From Cryptomeria japonica (Eukaryota; Streptophyta; Pinopsida; Cupressales; Cupressaceae): 64,000 bases of DNA. The translations under genes and the position numbers were made by a program. This document shows positions 48,729 through 60,553 of this stretch, one piece after another (the first letter of the stretch is position 1; each line of letters opens with the position of its first letter). Location of the stretch: assembly GCF_030272615.1 (NCBI RefSeq), contig NC_081414.1:809323069-809387068 (forward strand), written 5' to 3'. The notes below the pieces were generated by a model. The model was not told the origin of the DNA, did no database searches, and worked only from the letters and a program-made list of their open reading frames with translations.

Positions 48729-48732
48729 GAAA

Positions 48733-50235
48733 TGTATGCGGGAAAAGCGGGTTGATAGAACTCCATATGTGAAAAACGGAGCTCTATGGAGCCTTGCTCA
48801 CACACCCACAGGACTTCTTGGTGCAAGCTATGGAGTAATGAAGTATCACTCAGCTTCCCAAGGTTGGTCCCATGGTTCTCTATCTTACACGGTCCCTCAA
48901 ACCAATGTTTTTGCTCTCAGATCACTGAGCAAAATGGTTTAGGGATGGCAAATGCAAGAACAAGGGATGCTTTTGATAGATTTTAGAATGAAATGCATCC
49001 TAAGCTATGCATGATCTTAAAATGTAATAAACTAGATTATAAGATGACAAGGTTAGTATAAATACTATCCTAACATGATATGTTAGTCTATGATTGAGCT
49101 AAATGATAAGGAAAGTATTCTAAACATGCATATTTAGACTAGTTCCTGATTTAAAAGAGGCTAAAATGATGAGCATAAAAATGATATATGAAATCTTGAA
49201 TGTATTTGAGCATAAGTGTGATACTACAAATTTGGAGGATGATTCAAAATGGAGGAATGAGAGCTCTATTTATAGCAAAAACAGGGCAATGGATTGTCAG
49301 GATTGAAAGAGTTGATTAAGAGTTGAGTTTGAAAGTTGGGGATCCATGTTTGTAATTGGCACCAATGAAATGATGACAAGTGTCAACAGAGGGTTGGGTT
49401 GAGAGAAGGGGTTGGAGACATTAAATGCCTGAGAAGACCTTAGGGTTATCTAGAAGGTAAGGGTCAAGCCTAAGTTAAGATTACCCACTGGATTAAGAGT
49501 TAATCCAAGGATAAACCCTTGTGCAAATGATTAAGAGATAATCATGGTCAAAGCATTAAAGGTTTGATGAGACCCTTGGGTTGGATGAAGGTTGAGTTAA
49601 AAGAAATTCTTTAACCATGTAAGAGGGTTTGAGTTAACCATTAATGGTTATGAAGACTTTGGGGAATTAAGTGGTTGAAGGTTTGAAGCCTTTAATGGTT
49701 ATCAAAGACTTTGAGGAATTAAGTGGTTGAAGGCTTGAAGCCTTTAATGGTTATCAAAGACTTTGAGGATTTGAGAAGTGATCTCCCCTTTCTTAGAGAT
49801 GTGACAAAGTTTAGAAGATGGGTTAGGCTAATTAGAAGCAATTAGAAGAGTCTAGAAGGGATTAGAAAGGGGTTTAGGAAGGAAAGTGGGAGATGTAGGA
49901 TTTTTCAAGTGGATGGAGGGATAATAGGATTTAATTGAAATAAAGTTAATTTAATTCAATTTGGTTGCAATTAAATAAATTAGATTTATTCAATTTAGGA
50001 TAACTATTTAATTAAATTTGAATTTAATTAAAGTGGATAGGGGGGATTTAATTGAATAAAATGATTTATTCATTAAATGGTAAAAAGAATTCTAGTGAAT
50101 TTAATTTAAATAAATTGAGTAATTTACTTAATTAAATAGAGGAATGTGGATAATTTAATTAAATTGGATTTAATTAAATAGAGACATGAACATAAAATAT
50201 TCATTTAGGAATATGGTCATTTTTATACGTCTACA
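48733..50235 (-). repeat. 5' LTR of element A
   Basis: Plus-strand text starts TGTATGCGGGAAAAGCGGG and ends ATACGTCTACA; 1,503 bases. It matches 23453-24977 closely along its length except for the 24-base duplication in the other copy and scattered single-base changes. TATA box on the sense strand at 49276 to 49267 (GCTATAAATA). Confidence 0.92.
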
Positions 50236-50240
50236 CTTAG

Positions 50241-51074
50241 TTATCATACTCAGCAATCGAAAAACTCAGAATTTCTAGGCTCTGTCCTAAGAACAGTCGT
50301 ATGAGTCTAATAATTTATCATGCTACACTGGATTCTCTGTCCTATGAGTTTTCTTATTTGTCATCCTAGACCGGATCCTGTGTTGTATGAGTCATTTTAA
50401 TCTGTCTTCTCGCTCTGTATCTTGTGTCATGCGAAACAGAACTACTCTGAGTCTTTTGTCATCCTGAACATACCCATCTGTCGTACGGTACGAGGCACCA
50501 TCTCGTACAAAACATAACTATTGTCATCCTGTAACTGCTAAATTGTCGTCCAGTTCAGAGAATACTGTCATACGAGTCTCTAGTTTTGTCAGAACAGAAC
50601 AATTAAACTTGCCTAAAAATAGTCTACAGCGAACATAATACTGGTTATCAAATTTTCCTGAGCATAAATAGATCAAGACAGTGTACCTCTGCCATTTGCG
50701 TTGCACGATTTGGTCGATCATCTTTCAACTAGTTCAATCAACTACCTATCAAATTTTAGTTACTTAGATAATGTCTTATATAGGATAGATTGTTCCTGAA
50801 ATGAGACTGAATCTTACACTACTCCTATAATCAACTTAGATAAACGTCTTATACAGGATAGATCGTTCCTGAAACCAGACTGAATCTCAGTTGTTTCTCC
50901 CAAATAATACTCTAAACAGAACAACTAGCTCTGAAATTGATCTTGACCTCTGCATCACAAACAACCTTAGGTCACACTAATCCATAAAAAATACCTATTC
51001 AAACTAGGAGTTCTTGTAAGAGAGAAGCCAAAGGAAAATAACAACCCTTCACATACCAAGACAATCCATTTTAT
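50241..51074 (+). other. element B 5' leader, second part, with CGTACGA-type motifs
   Basis: The leader resumes directly after the CTTAG target copy. From 50250 to 50600 it contains at least ten motif copies: CAGTCGTATGAGTC, TTTATCATGCTACACTGG, CTGTCCTATGAG, GGATCCTGTGTTGTATGAG, TGTCATGCGAAAC, CTGTCGTACGGTACGAGG, CTCGTACAAAAC, TGTCATCCTG (three times) and CTGTCATACGAGTC. From 50755 a GATAGATnGTTCCTGAAA phrase is repeated (50786 and 50860). No gene is seen before 51075. Confidence 0.72.
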
Positions 51075-52780
51075 GTGAAGGATTCACTCACTGACATACC
51101 ATCATCATCAGGTGGAGCAATTTTTGATGAGCCTGAATTTCCCACTATACATGAGATAGAATATAATGACAAAGAAGACCATAATGTTCACAAAACTGAC
51201 AATGATTCCTCATCAAGTGAGGCCGACAAAGACACAGAACCTCCAGAAAAAGATATCCTTGATTGCCAACAGGACAAAGACTCTAGAAAAATGATGAAAG
51301 CTATCCTGACCTAAGAGAAGGAAGACTATTTCTTGGAGCTAGCAAAACAAGGTGCCAAACTTCCTACTAGATATGATGTTCAAACACTCATAAACTTCCT
51401 ACTGGATATGATGTTCAAACACTCGTTACTAAAAAGAAAGAATCACCTATACTCATGGTACACAAACAATTACTGGCCTTATGGATGGACATCACAGAAT
51501 TGAAGAATAAGGACAAGTCCCCAAAACAATATTCTCTAGAAACAATATGTCCCTTTCCATTTGATAAGGATCTATACATGCCTCCATTTCCTTCACGAGT
51601 GGAGATCCCAAAATTTGATAAATATGATGGTACTTCAGATCCTCAAGATCATGTCAGAGAGTTTTGTGCTACGTATATGGAGTTCATGCATGATCAAACG
51701 TACCTCATGCACCTTTTCCCAAGAAGTTTAGGGGGTCAAGCAATGGAATGGTTCTCAAGTCTACCCAAAGGAATAAAAATGTTTGAAGAACTAATCCAAC
51801 TATTCTTACAACAATATTCATACAACATTAGACATCCTATGACTATGATCGATCTTTGTAATACTCAATAGAAAATAGGGGAACCTCTTCTTACCTTCCT
51901 CCAACGCTAGAGAAAGATGTTCTCTAGGTATCCACGACCTATCCCAGACTCTGAGAAAATGGATATATTTGTCAATAACTTGGTCCCTATACTGAAATAA
52001 AGTATACAAATGCAAGTACACCCATCATTTAACAAAATGGTAGATAATGCCATTCGAATGGAAGATATACTCATAAAGAAGGGGGATATCACACTTTGGA
52101 AAGAAACACAGCCAGGATCTAGCTCTAAAGAGAAGAACAAGTATTGGAAATTTGGCAAAGACAACAACAAGAATTTTGTTAACAATGGACTAGTAGACAC
52201 TATGAAAGTTAACTTAAAGCCCACAATATTCAACTTGGCTAGTGGTACACAAGCACTTAAAGTTGTTGAGGCTACAGCAAAAAATCCACCAAAGAAAACA
52301 AAAGAATGGTTCAATGAAAAGCCTTGGCTTTCTAAACCTAAGCGTGATTTTACTCCTCTCGAAGAATCATATGAATCCACTTTCAAAACTCTGTTGGTAA
52401 ATAACTTGATAACGCTACCAAATAACTCTAGACCATATGATCCAGAAGTCAAACCAAGATGGTTGAGAGAAAATGAATGCCATGACTTCCATCGGAATAA
52501 AGGTCATAACATAAACAATTGCATGCAGCTAAAACATGAGATTCAAGATCTCATAGATGCTAGTAAAGTCATTTTTGGGAATCACCCGACTAATGCTGAT
52601 CATAAAGCATTTAAAGACCCTTTACCTATTTACGAACAAGGTGATTCTTCAAAGACCAAAGGAGGTGCCAAGGTAAATTATACTTATGCCAGTCAGGACA
52701 ATGTTATCAACATGATTGAGCCTTCCAAATCAGAATATTGCAATTTGATTATAGTCCAAGATAAACCAAATGAATCATGA
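51075..52780 (+). pseudogene. element B gag
   Basis: An acidic N-terminal part (51075-51314) ends in a stop where the family has continuous text. A 35-base tandem duplication at about 51358-51428 shifts the frame. The core then reads RVEIPKFDKYDGTSDPQD, LMHLFPRSLGGQAMEWF and FLQQYSYNIRHPMTMIDL (51455-51871). After two stops the C-terminal part (52010-52780) includes FNKMVDNAIRMEDILIKKG, KPKRDFTPLEESYESTFK and the modified knuckle CHDFHRNKGHNINNCMQLK. It has the same domain order as element A. It is the structural protein of the particle, not functional in this copy. Confidence 0.88.
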
Positions 52781-53039
52781 TATGCAAGATCTTTGACCCG
52801 TTCTCAGAAGAAAGTCACTCTCCAAGGAGCTAGTTCTTCCAATCTAGATCAAGCAACATTAAAATCACCAGCCCAATGAAACAAATAAAAAGAATCAACC
52901 TTGGACAAATTTAAAAGGTTAACCTCATCATCATCCTCTAGATACAGCGTAGTTGAACATTTGAAAAGGACAAATGCTCAAATCTCAATTTTTGAATTAC
53001 TAACTCTCATCCGCTCACAAAGAGATCCTAGACAAAGCA

Positions 53040-53530
53040 TTTCTTACCGCCAATGTTCCAAAATATTTAGAAATTGATCAATTTCAGTCTATGGTGGGTC
53101 ATTTGACTTCACCTCACTATCTGACCTTCTCCGAAGAAGATGACAACTCGCTAAATCATCCACATAACCAACCATTTCATATTGAAGCCATGAACCACAA
53201 ACACAGAGTCAAACGTGTTTTTATAGATGGAGGTGCGGGGTTGAATATTTGTACTTACAATCTGCTTACACAACTAGGATTCTTTGAAAATGTCATTGAT
53301 CCCTGCAAGAAAATAACAATAAAGGCCTATGATGAAGAAGAAAGGACTTCCAAAGGTTTGGTGTCATTATCAATCAGAGTGGGACCTGTAGAAAGAGATA
53401 TCCTTTTCTAGGTACTCGATATTCCTTTTTCATATAATATATTACTGGGCAGACCGTGGATTCATGAAATGAAGACAATTCCATCAACATACCATCAATG
53501 TTTAAAGTTTCCTTACAACAGAGCTGAAGT
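53040..53530 (+). pseudogene. element B protease region
   Basis: Retropepsin with the intact active-site block RVFIDGGAGLNICTYNLLTQ, then VIDPCKKITIKAYDEEERT, a stop at 53409-53411 (CAG to TAG type), and [20 protein letters not shown] in the same frame. Upstream, linker text similar to element A (FELLTLIRSQRDPRQSI-like) is broken. The enzyme should cut the polyprotein. The catalytic Asp is kept, unlike the changed flanking residues in A. Confidence 0.85.
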
Positions 53531-55331
53531 CAGTATTCCTGCTAATACAAATGTTGTCTATAATGCATTGACAAAAGGTGTAGATAATTTTGTGCCTCAT
53601 AATAGGGCAACTTCTCCAAATGAAGATCCAGAAACACTAATGAAAGACTTAGAAAAGATATTGAAGATTATAAATACTGGCATGGATGGCTACAAGATAG
53701 AACCAGTACTTTCATTAGTTTCTCTCCCTCCATCACCAAAACAATTGGGAAAACCATCAGAGGCTATGTGAACACAAACTTCATCTCTGAATACCATATA
53801 TGATGGTCTCTTTGTATAGTCTTCTACCTCCTTGGCGGATGAAATAGAAGAGGATGTTGTTCTTAACTGGATCTTTAAGGAAGATAGTCAAATTGAGGAG
53901 GTATGACATTGTGATATTTCCTCAAACCAATATGGTCCTAGTTACAAAATGATTCAGCGTATGGGATATTCAGGTACCAGACCTTCAAGCAAACAAAAAG
54001 AAGGTATTACTAAACTAGTTCAGCTGCAAACAAAATCCACAAATGATAAGGTTGGATTGGGGTACAATCCGTAGAAGACATCATATCACAAACATGTTTC
54101 TAATTCTAAGTGCTAGAAAAGGATATCACCTTCAACATTACATGGAGTAGACACTCAACAAATAAAAGCAGAGTGTAGAAAAGAGAAAGAGGAATTACTA
54201 GTCAAGAAAGAAGAAACAATCAGTGCTCAAGCTTCTATGGTATCAGCTACAATAATACAGGAAGTTGAGGTCCCTAAGGATATAAGAGATGAAGTAGTAA
54301 GAATCAGAGAATTGTTTGCACCACTAAAAGTTCAAGTCACATATACTGGCAGGCAGCAAGTAGATGATTCAGAGACTAACTCAAATGAGTATAAATGGGG
54401 TCCTGACTATCTTTCAGATACATCCACTACAGGAACTTCAGAAGCATCTAGCGGTGTTGTAAATGATACTCAAGAGCTGATGCGCATAAAACTAGAGAAA
54501 GAAATATAGGAAATTAGACAAAAGAGACAAGCAAATTATGAACAAGGATTGAAAGAAGGAAGAATACCCGAAAGCTTCTCATCTATGTGCCCTTATCCTA
54601 AAATAGAACAAATTAGGTATAACACTACACAAGAAGAGTTGGAAGCTACAGAACAAGAGCCAGTTGTTAGTCTAGAGGAAGTTGAATGGAGTAGATGACA
54701 GCAAATCACAGAAACAACAAGATCATGTCAACAGGTGTGTCAGATACAAATGACAAATGAACCACAACATGAAAGAACTTGCAGCATTAAAGATGTTGGT
54801 GTTGATACCATACATACACTTACTAAATCACCTGAAGAAGACTCAGAAACTTTATCCGATGACTCTGATGACTCTAATGACATTCTTATTCAAGATGATA
54901 TCTACTCAGCCTCAAATTCTGAATTATCTGATACAAACAATGAAAATTTGTCTACTGGTCTTATTACTGTTAAACCACGATATGAAGTCCAGTTTAGCGT
55001 AGTAAATGAAGTTACAAGTATGTCTATCAGATTAGATCAACTAAATATTAACGTGAATTTTAATAATCATGTTCTAACTCTTCCTAGTCTCGAGACACTT
55101 ATACAAGCTATCCTTTTAGAACTTGACTTTTCGATCCGCCATTGTGATGACAATATTGTGAACACTCTCGAACCTATCCAACATTTATCCTTAATACATC
55201 CTGAATTGATTGACTGTACTTTATATAGCCAACCCATGAATATACCTACTTTTTCCAATGACTATACGTTAGCCTATTATCTCAATGCAGTCGAACCTAT
55301 AGACTCTTCCACCAGTGAATAGAGTGAAAAT
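53531..55331 (+). pseudogene. element B G-patch-like segment and long acidic linker
   Basis: Text between protease and reverse transcriptase. It includes the G-patch-like part near 53945-54070 (MIQRMGYSGTRPSSKQKEGI, then KVGLGYNP), acidic low-complexity pieces (SETNSNEYKWGPDYLSD at 54370, LSDDSDDSNDILIQDDI at 54860), and a piece with LNINVNFNNHVLTLPSLETL. One frame (same as reverse transcriptase) with several stops. It matches the layout in element A. No enzyme motif is present. Confidence 0.65.
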
Positions 55332-56640
55332 ATGACTGAAATGGATATTAATTATCTTAGTTGCAAAAACAAGAAAAATAAAAATAAAAGATCTGATGGC
55401 AAAAACCACATTGTGGCGGTGTCAGAATCTAAAAAAGAGAAAATAAAGGACATACCTAAAGGTGAAAACATCTCTAAGGCACCTAAAGGTGAGATACTTG
55501 ATGTACTGCCAAGTCATTTCCATGAAAGGTCCTCCATATTGATCGAGCCTACTCAGCCAGTGAACATTGGGAGTCAAGAGATGCCACACATCAGTCATGT
55601 AGCTCAATCACTATCAGCAGAAGAATTGAAGGAGTTCACTCAGCTATTCTTAGAAAAGAAAATCACCTTTGCATGGACGTATTCTGATATGCCAGGCTTG
55701 GATCCTGATCTCATCATGCACCATATTTCAATCACACCAGAAGTAAAACCAGTTAAGCAAAAACTTCATAAGATGCACCCACATGTAACGCTATTGGTTG
55801 TAAAACCAGTTAAGCAAAAACTTCATAAGATGCACCCACATGTAGCACTATTGGTCAAGGTTGAACTAGAAAACCTACTCAAAGCTGGATTCATTAGAGC
55901 TATAGATTATGCCAAATGGATTTCAAACATAGTACCTATGTCAAAGGCAGATAAATCTATCACAGTTTGCACTGACTTCAAAGATCTTAACAAAGTGTGT
56001 CCAAAGGATGACTTTCTATTGCCAAATATTGATATGATAGTCGACATGACTGCTGGGTATGAAATTTACTCACTAATGGACAGATTCTCCGGATACAATC
56101 AAATCAAAATAGCTCCTGGAGATCAAGAAAAGATAGCTTTCACCTATGCATGGGGAACCTTTTGCTGGAACATCATGCCATTTGGGATAAATAATGTAGG
56201 AGCAACCTATCAAAGAGAAGTTACAACTATCTTTCATGACATGATGCATAAGAATATGGAAGATTATGTTGATGACACCTTAGTGAAGACTATGAAGAGA
56301 TCAACGCATATTCAAGAGCTAGGTCTTATACTTGACAGAATGGAAAAGTTCAAACTCTGGTTAAATCCAAAGAAGTGTGCATTCGGAGTGACATCTGGTA
56401 AACTACTTGGCTACATCATTTCAAAGAAGGGAATTTAGGTTGATCCTGAGAAGGTCCAAGTCATAATGGAAATGCCACCTCCGAAGAACATCAGTCAAAT
56501 GAGAAGTCTACAGAGATGTCTCCAATCCATCAGACGATTCATTTCTCAGCTAGCAGACAAAGCTCAACCTTTCACAAAGGTATTGAGAAAAGGAGTAATA
56601 TACAATTGGGATTAGCAGTGTGAACAACATCTTCAGCAGA
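55332..56640 (+). pseudogene. element B reverse transcriptase
   Basis: Open for 368 codons to 56438 in one frame. Motifs: HFHERSSILIEPTQPVNIGS, VELENLLKAGFIRAIDYAKW, VCTDFKDLNKVCPKDDFLLP, LMDRFSGYNQIKIAPGDQEK, CWNIMPFGINNVGATYQREV, MEDYVDDTLVKT with YVDD, and LNPKKCAFGVTSGKLLGYII. A stop at 56436-56438 is followed by continuing text (VDPEKVQVIMEMPPPKNISQ). An in-frame 57-base tandem duplication at 55742-55855 repeats the KPVKQKLHKMHPHV segment just before the polymerase, adding 19 residues. It is the best preserved pol segment in the window. Confidence 0.92.
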
Positions 56641-57060
56641 TAAAAGAGTACCTATCGAATCCACCAATATTGATGCCACCTATTCAGTGTAAACCATTGA
56701 TCTTATATATATCAGCAACTGATTCATCACTGGGGGCACTTCTAGCGCAATAGTATGACAATAAAAAGGAATGTGCTATTTATTGCATTAGCAGGACATT
56801 GGTGTCTTATGAAATGAACTACAGTATAATAGAAAAAGCATACTTTGCATTAGTCTTTGCATCACAAAAACTGAGACACTACATGCTAGCACATTCAGTC
56901 AAGCTAGTGGCTAAAATTGATCCACTCAAGTATCTTCTCAATAAAGCAACATTTACAGGAAGATTGGAAAAATGGTTAATGATCCTTACAGAGTTTGACA
57001 TTGAATATGTGGAACGCGAATCCATAAAAGGATAGGTAATTGCTGATCAACTTGTTGAAG
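56641..57060 (+). pseudogene. element B first RNase H / connection domain
   Basis: Text: PLILYISATDSSLGALLAQ then a stop, CAIYCISRTLVSYEMNYSII, ALVFASQKLRHYMLAHSVKL, LLNKATFTGRLEKWLMILTE and DIEYVERESIKG then a stop, VIADQLVEAP. This is the usual gypsy RNase H after reverse transcriptase; in Tat elements it is thought to serve as a connection domain. Confidence 0.85.
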
Positions 57061-57114
57061 CTCCACTTGAGGATACTCAACCGCTTCATATAGAGTTTCT
57101 AGATGAATCAATAA

Positions 57115-57530
57115 TGCATCTTACTCAACAACCCTGGAAGATGTTCTTTGATGGGTCCTTTACTCAAAATGGCTCAAGTGCTGGCATATTATTCATTACT
57201 CCTTAGAATTATTCAATCCCAAATTCTTATAAGATTTTATTCCCTTGCACGAACAACATTGCAGAATATGAAGCTTTGGTGAACGGGATCAAGCTAGCTA
57301 TTGAATGGAAGGTTGCAGAATTGTATATCTATGGAGATTCTCAGCTGGTGGTTAATCAAATCAACAATACATATCAGACTCGGGATGAGAAATTAATGCC
57401 TTACAAGAGGATGGTTAATGATCTTAAGAAGTATTTTTCTTTTGTATCATTCCAACAGATTCCTAGATCCGCAAACGGAGCAACAGATGCTATGGCTACT
57501 TTGGCATATATACCTGAGTTACAAGAGTCT
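57115..57530 (+). pseudogene. element B second RNase H (Tat-type)
   Basis: Motifs: KMFFDGSFTQNGSSAGILFI with the first Asp intact, a stop at 57205-57207, NNIAEYEALVNGIKLAIEW with Glu, YGDSQLVVNQINNTYQTRDE with Asp, and SANGATDAMATLAY as the final block. It has a full catalytic set except for the stop. It cleaves RNA of hybrids in living relatives. Confidence 0.88.
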
Positions 57531-58916
57531 AATTTTTTCTTTGATTTCCTGGTGGAAGAGTTATATTACCCTAACTATGACTCTCCTGAGACCCAAATAG
57601 TTTATTCTATTATTGGACATGACTCATCCCAATACAATCATATCTACTCTTACCTAGAAGACCAAATTATCCCTGGAAATCTTACCCAAAATGAGAAAAT
57701 AAACCTAACTCGAAATGCTTCACGATATGTTATCATTGCTAATGATTTATTTAGAAGAGGTTTGGATGGTACATTGCTTAGGTTTCTAGAAACTGAAGAA
57801 TCTAAACGTGTGTTATCAGAAGTTCATGAAGGTATTTGTGGATCTCATTCGAATGGTCTTACTTTAGCTCGAAAACTATTACGGACTGGCTACTACTGGC
57901 CAAACATGGAAAAAGATGCCATAAAATTTGCTAAGACTTGTGAGAAATGTCATCTACATGGAAATCTCATACATGCCTCGGCAAGGGACCTCATACCATT
58001 TATTATACACTGGCCTTTTCAGCAATGGGCCTTCGATCTCATTGGTCAGATATATCTAGCATCATCTAATGGACATAAATTCATCATAATGGCCACTGAT
58101 TATTTCACCAAGTGGGTAGAGGTGGTTCTTCTCATCAAAGAAATCGGTAAACAAGTCACCTTGTTCATCCTAAACTATATCATTTGCAAGTATGGGATAC
58201 CTTCCTGAATTGTGACTGATAATGGAGGACAGTTTAAGAATAAAGATCTGGACGAATGTTGTGAGAAATTCAAAATAAAGCAACACTGGTCATCAGTATA
58301 TTATCCTCAAGGTAATGGACAAGTTGAGGCATCTAACAAAAACCTACTAACTATCTTGTGCAGAACAGTGAACAAATCCGGGAAGGATTGGCATCTGCAG
58401 CTCAATCCCGCACTATTGGCTTAGAGAACAAGTATCAGAACACCTACTAGGGATACACCTTTCTCTTTGGTGTATAGGTCCAAAGCAGTACTACCTATTG
58501 AAGTGGGAATACCATCTCTAAGAGTTTCTTTGCAAGGTCTTGTTACTAATGAAGATCATAGGATATCTAGATAGCAAGAACTCGAATTGAAGGATGAGCG
58601 TCAGCAAGTGGCATTTGATCATCTCAGAGTGTATCAAAAGAGAATGTCCAGAGGATATAACAAGAAAGTTTAACAAAGAGAATTTCAGGTTGGTGACCTA
58701 GTTTTGAGAGAAAATATAAAAAATCAACAATTTCGCGACAATAAAGGGAAGTTTGAACCCAATTGGCTGGGTCTCTACATTCTTACTGCAACATATGGCT
58801 CTAGTGCCTATCAACTCTCAAATTTAGAAGGAGAACAACTCTGTGAACAGATTAACACCATCCACTTGAAGAAATTCTCCACTCCACTTAAAATTCTCTA
58901 TGCCATCAACTTGTAG
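57531..58916 (+). pseudogene. element B integrase
   Basis: In one frame from the second RNase H. Zinc-binding: HEGICGSHSNGLTLARKLLR then CEKCHLHGNLIHA. Core: WAFDLIGQIYLASSNGHKFI (first Asp), IIMATDYFTKWVEVVLL, a stop at 58206-58208, VTDNGGQFKNKDLDECCEKF (second Asp), and YYPQGNGQVEASNKNLLTIL (Glu). C-terminal part: IEVGIPSLRVSLQGLV, then stops, FEPNWLGLYILTATYGSSAY and NTIHLKKFSTPL, ending at TAG 58914-58916. The DDE set is visible, and only stops break it. Confidence 0.9.
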
Positions 58917-59028
58917 AGCTGAAAAAGTCCTAAAAAAAATTTAAAAATGGAAAAATCAAAAATCAAAAAAACAAAGAGAAAAAGAAAGAAAAAGGAAAAA
59001 AAAATATAAAGAAAAAAAATGACGTGGT

Positions 59029-59103
59029 GAAAACCTGGTAAACAGGCACCTTGGTAAAAAAAAAAGGAATCTCTGCCAAGTAGGTGAAAACCTGGCAAAC
59101 AGA
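59029..59103 (+). promoter_or_regulatory. two copies of the conserved hairpin motif after integrase, element B
   Basis: GTGAAAACCTGGTAAACAGG then GCACC near 59027, and GTGAAAACCTGGCAAACAGA then CGCC near 59083, 56 bases apart. The first can form CCTG/CAGG pairing. It matches the single copy in element A (38052-38068, opposite strand). Confidence 0.65.
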
Positions 59104-60390
59104 CGCCTCTTGTACTCAAGCGCTCCATCTATCAACGCAATGTTGGCATTTCCCACTTTAATGCATCTTTTTCTTTCGCTTGTACATATTTTTCAGTCAC
59201 TTTCATGACATCCTGATTCGTCGGAACCCTCATGACTTGAAACTGATCAACGTCCTAGTCTTAGGTAAATTGACAAAGCACATTACATATCCTAAGTAGT
59301 GTCAACCACGTCATCTTTCCATCAGTGAAACCAGGTTGTCCACTCTGAGTCAGTCACCTGTCTCCTAACTACCAAAGATTTTTTATCACCGAGTAAACAA
59401 GCAAAACAACATAACAGAAAATAATCACTAAATAGTTTTAGCTATGAATGAAAATTTTCTTTGTGTGCTATCTTTTATGTTGGTTTTCAATTATTATCCC
59501 TCTGAGTAACTCGAGGAAGTCTATTGTGACTAAGAGGAGCAAGGAATGGGGGCATAATATTTTCTTTGATTTCTACTTGTAGAAATGATCCTGATGATCT
59601 AGAAACATATAAATTAGTTGGGTGTCTATGATAAGAGCCTTCACAACAAGGTGAAATCACCTCACATACCTCGACTCTGCTTATTTGTATGCTACAGGGA
59701 GGTCCATCTCATTTCTTTGTTTGTTTTTGGGGAATTTCATTATGATGCGATTCGGGTCCCTGCAAAATCTGTCCAAGGATATGAACAAAAAAAGGGTCAT
59801 TGCGGACAAGATAATAAATATTACACATTGAAAAAGAAAGGAATTCTAACTTGCCTATTGTGTTCGTTATGCTTAGTGATGAATCTTAAGTATTTTAAAT
59901 CTAGTGACTAGGTTTAGGTTGCATTTTTCATATCATTTTGCACATCATTTTGCATATCATTCTGCATTTTTGTGAATTTAGAGTGATTTCGGTATGGTAA
60001 TAATCCCTTTGTCTTCTGAATGAGAGCTTAACGCATCATTATTTCTTATGCTAAATGGTCTATTTATCATCATTTCTTTGATTGAGTACTTGTGTTTTGA
60101 GACGTTTTAGCTGCATACATAACATTTAACATAGATTCATACATTTCATTATTCACTCATCTGCATTCATCTTATTTCATAGAAAGAGAAAGATAAAAGA
60201 AAATTTGCATCATTCATTACTTAGTTGCACATTCATTTATTTGCATATGAAAAGACAAAAAATAGACATCCATAATCATTTGCATTACATACATTCATAT
60301 TGAAAAGAAATGCATACATATAAAATAAAGCATATAAAAGACATCTCATAAATGAATTAACACAAGTATGATGAAGTCAAATCGGATCTC

Positions 60391-60391
<1 letters not shown>

Positions 60392-60424
<33 letters not shown>
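60392..60424. repeat. (TA)n run after the PMD gene of element B
   Basis: 33 bases of TA repeat beside the TTTTGTACC phrase downstream of the minus-strand PMD gene, the same arrangement as in element A. Confidence 0.9.
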
Positions 60425-60426
<2 letters not shown>

Positions 60427-60553
60427 TGTTAGGTTTAAAGGTACAAAATGATGTCGAATGACATATACAAACTCTCATCAGAGCAAGAATTGTATAGGGT
60501 ACAAAAGAATGGGTGTGTCTACAAAAAAATATATCTGAGATACAAAAAGTAAT

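Larger units (their letters stand above)
23453..50235 (-). mobile_element. element A: Tat-lineage Ty3/gypsy retrotransposon, minus strand
   Basis: LTRs at 23453-24977 and 48733-50235 flank the whole element, which contains element C. In its own sense the order is 5' LTR (48733-50235), primer site, 3 kb leader, gag, protease, G-patch-like part, reverse transcriptase, two RNase H domains, integrase, then a 3' region with an antisense PMD gene, polypurine tract and 3' LTR. The target site is CTCAG (23448-23452) and CTTAG (50236-50240), one mismatch. Without C the element is about 18.5 kb. It inserted into the leader of element B. All coding parts carry stops and frameshifts. Confidence 0.9.
58917..60553. 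other. element B segment between integrase and the PMD gene end
   Basis: About 1.6 kb non-coding. Near the left edge an A-rich run (58925-59020) is followed by two hairpin motifs (59029 and 59085). Further right are TTTGCATATCATT-type short repeats (59930-59970, and CATTCAT phrases 60130-60300) and the (TA)n run at 60392-60424. The plus-strand open frame at 59618-59911 has no recognisable domain and no support from element A. Confidence 0.6.

Noticed and set aside
59618-59911. 97-codon frame after integrase in element B
   Set aside because: No recognisable motif and no counterpart in element A.
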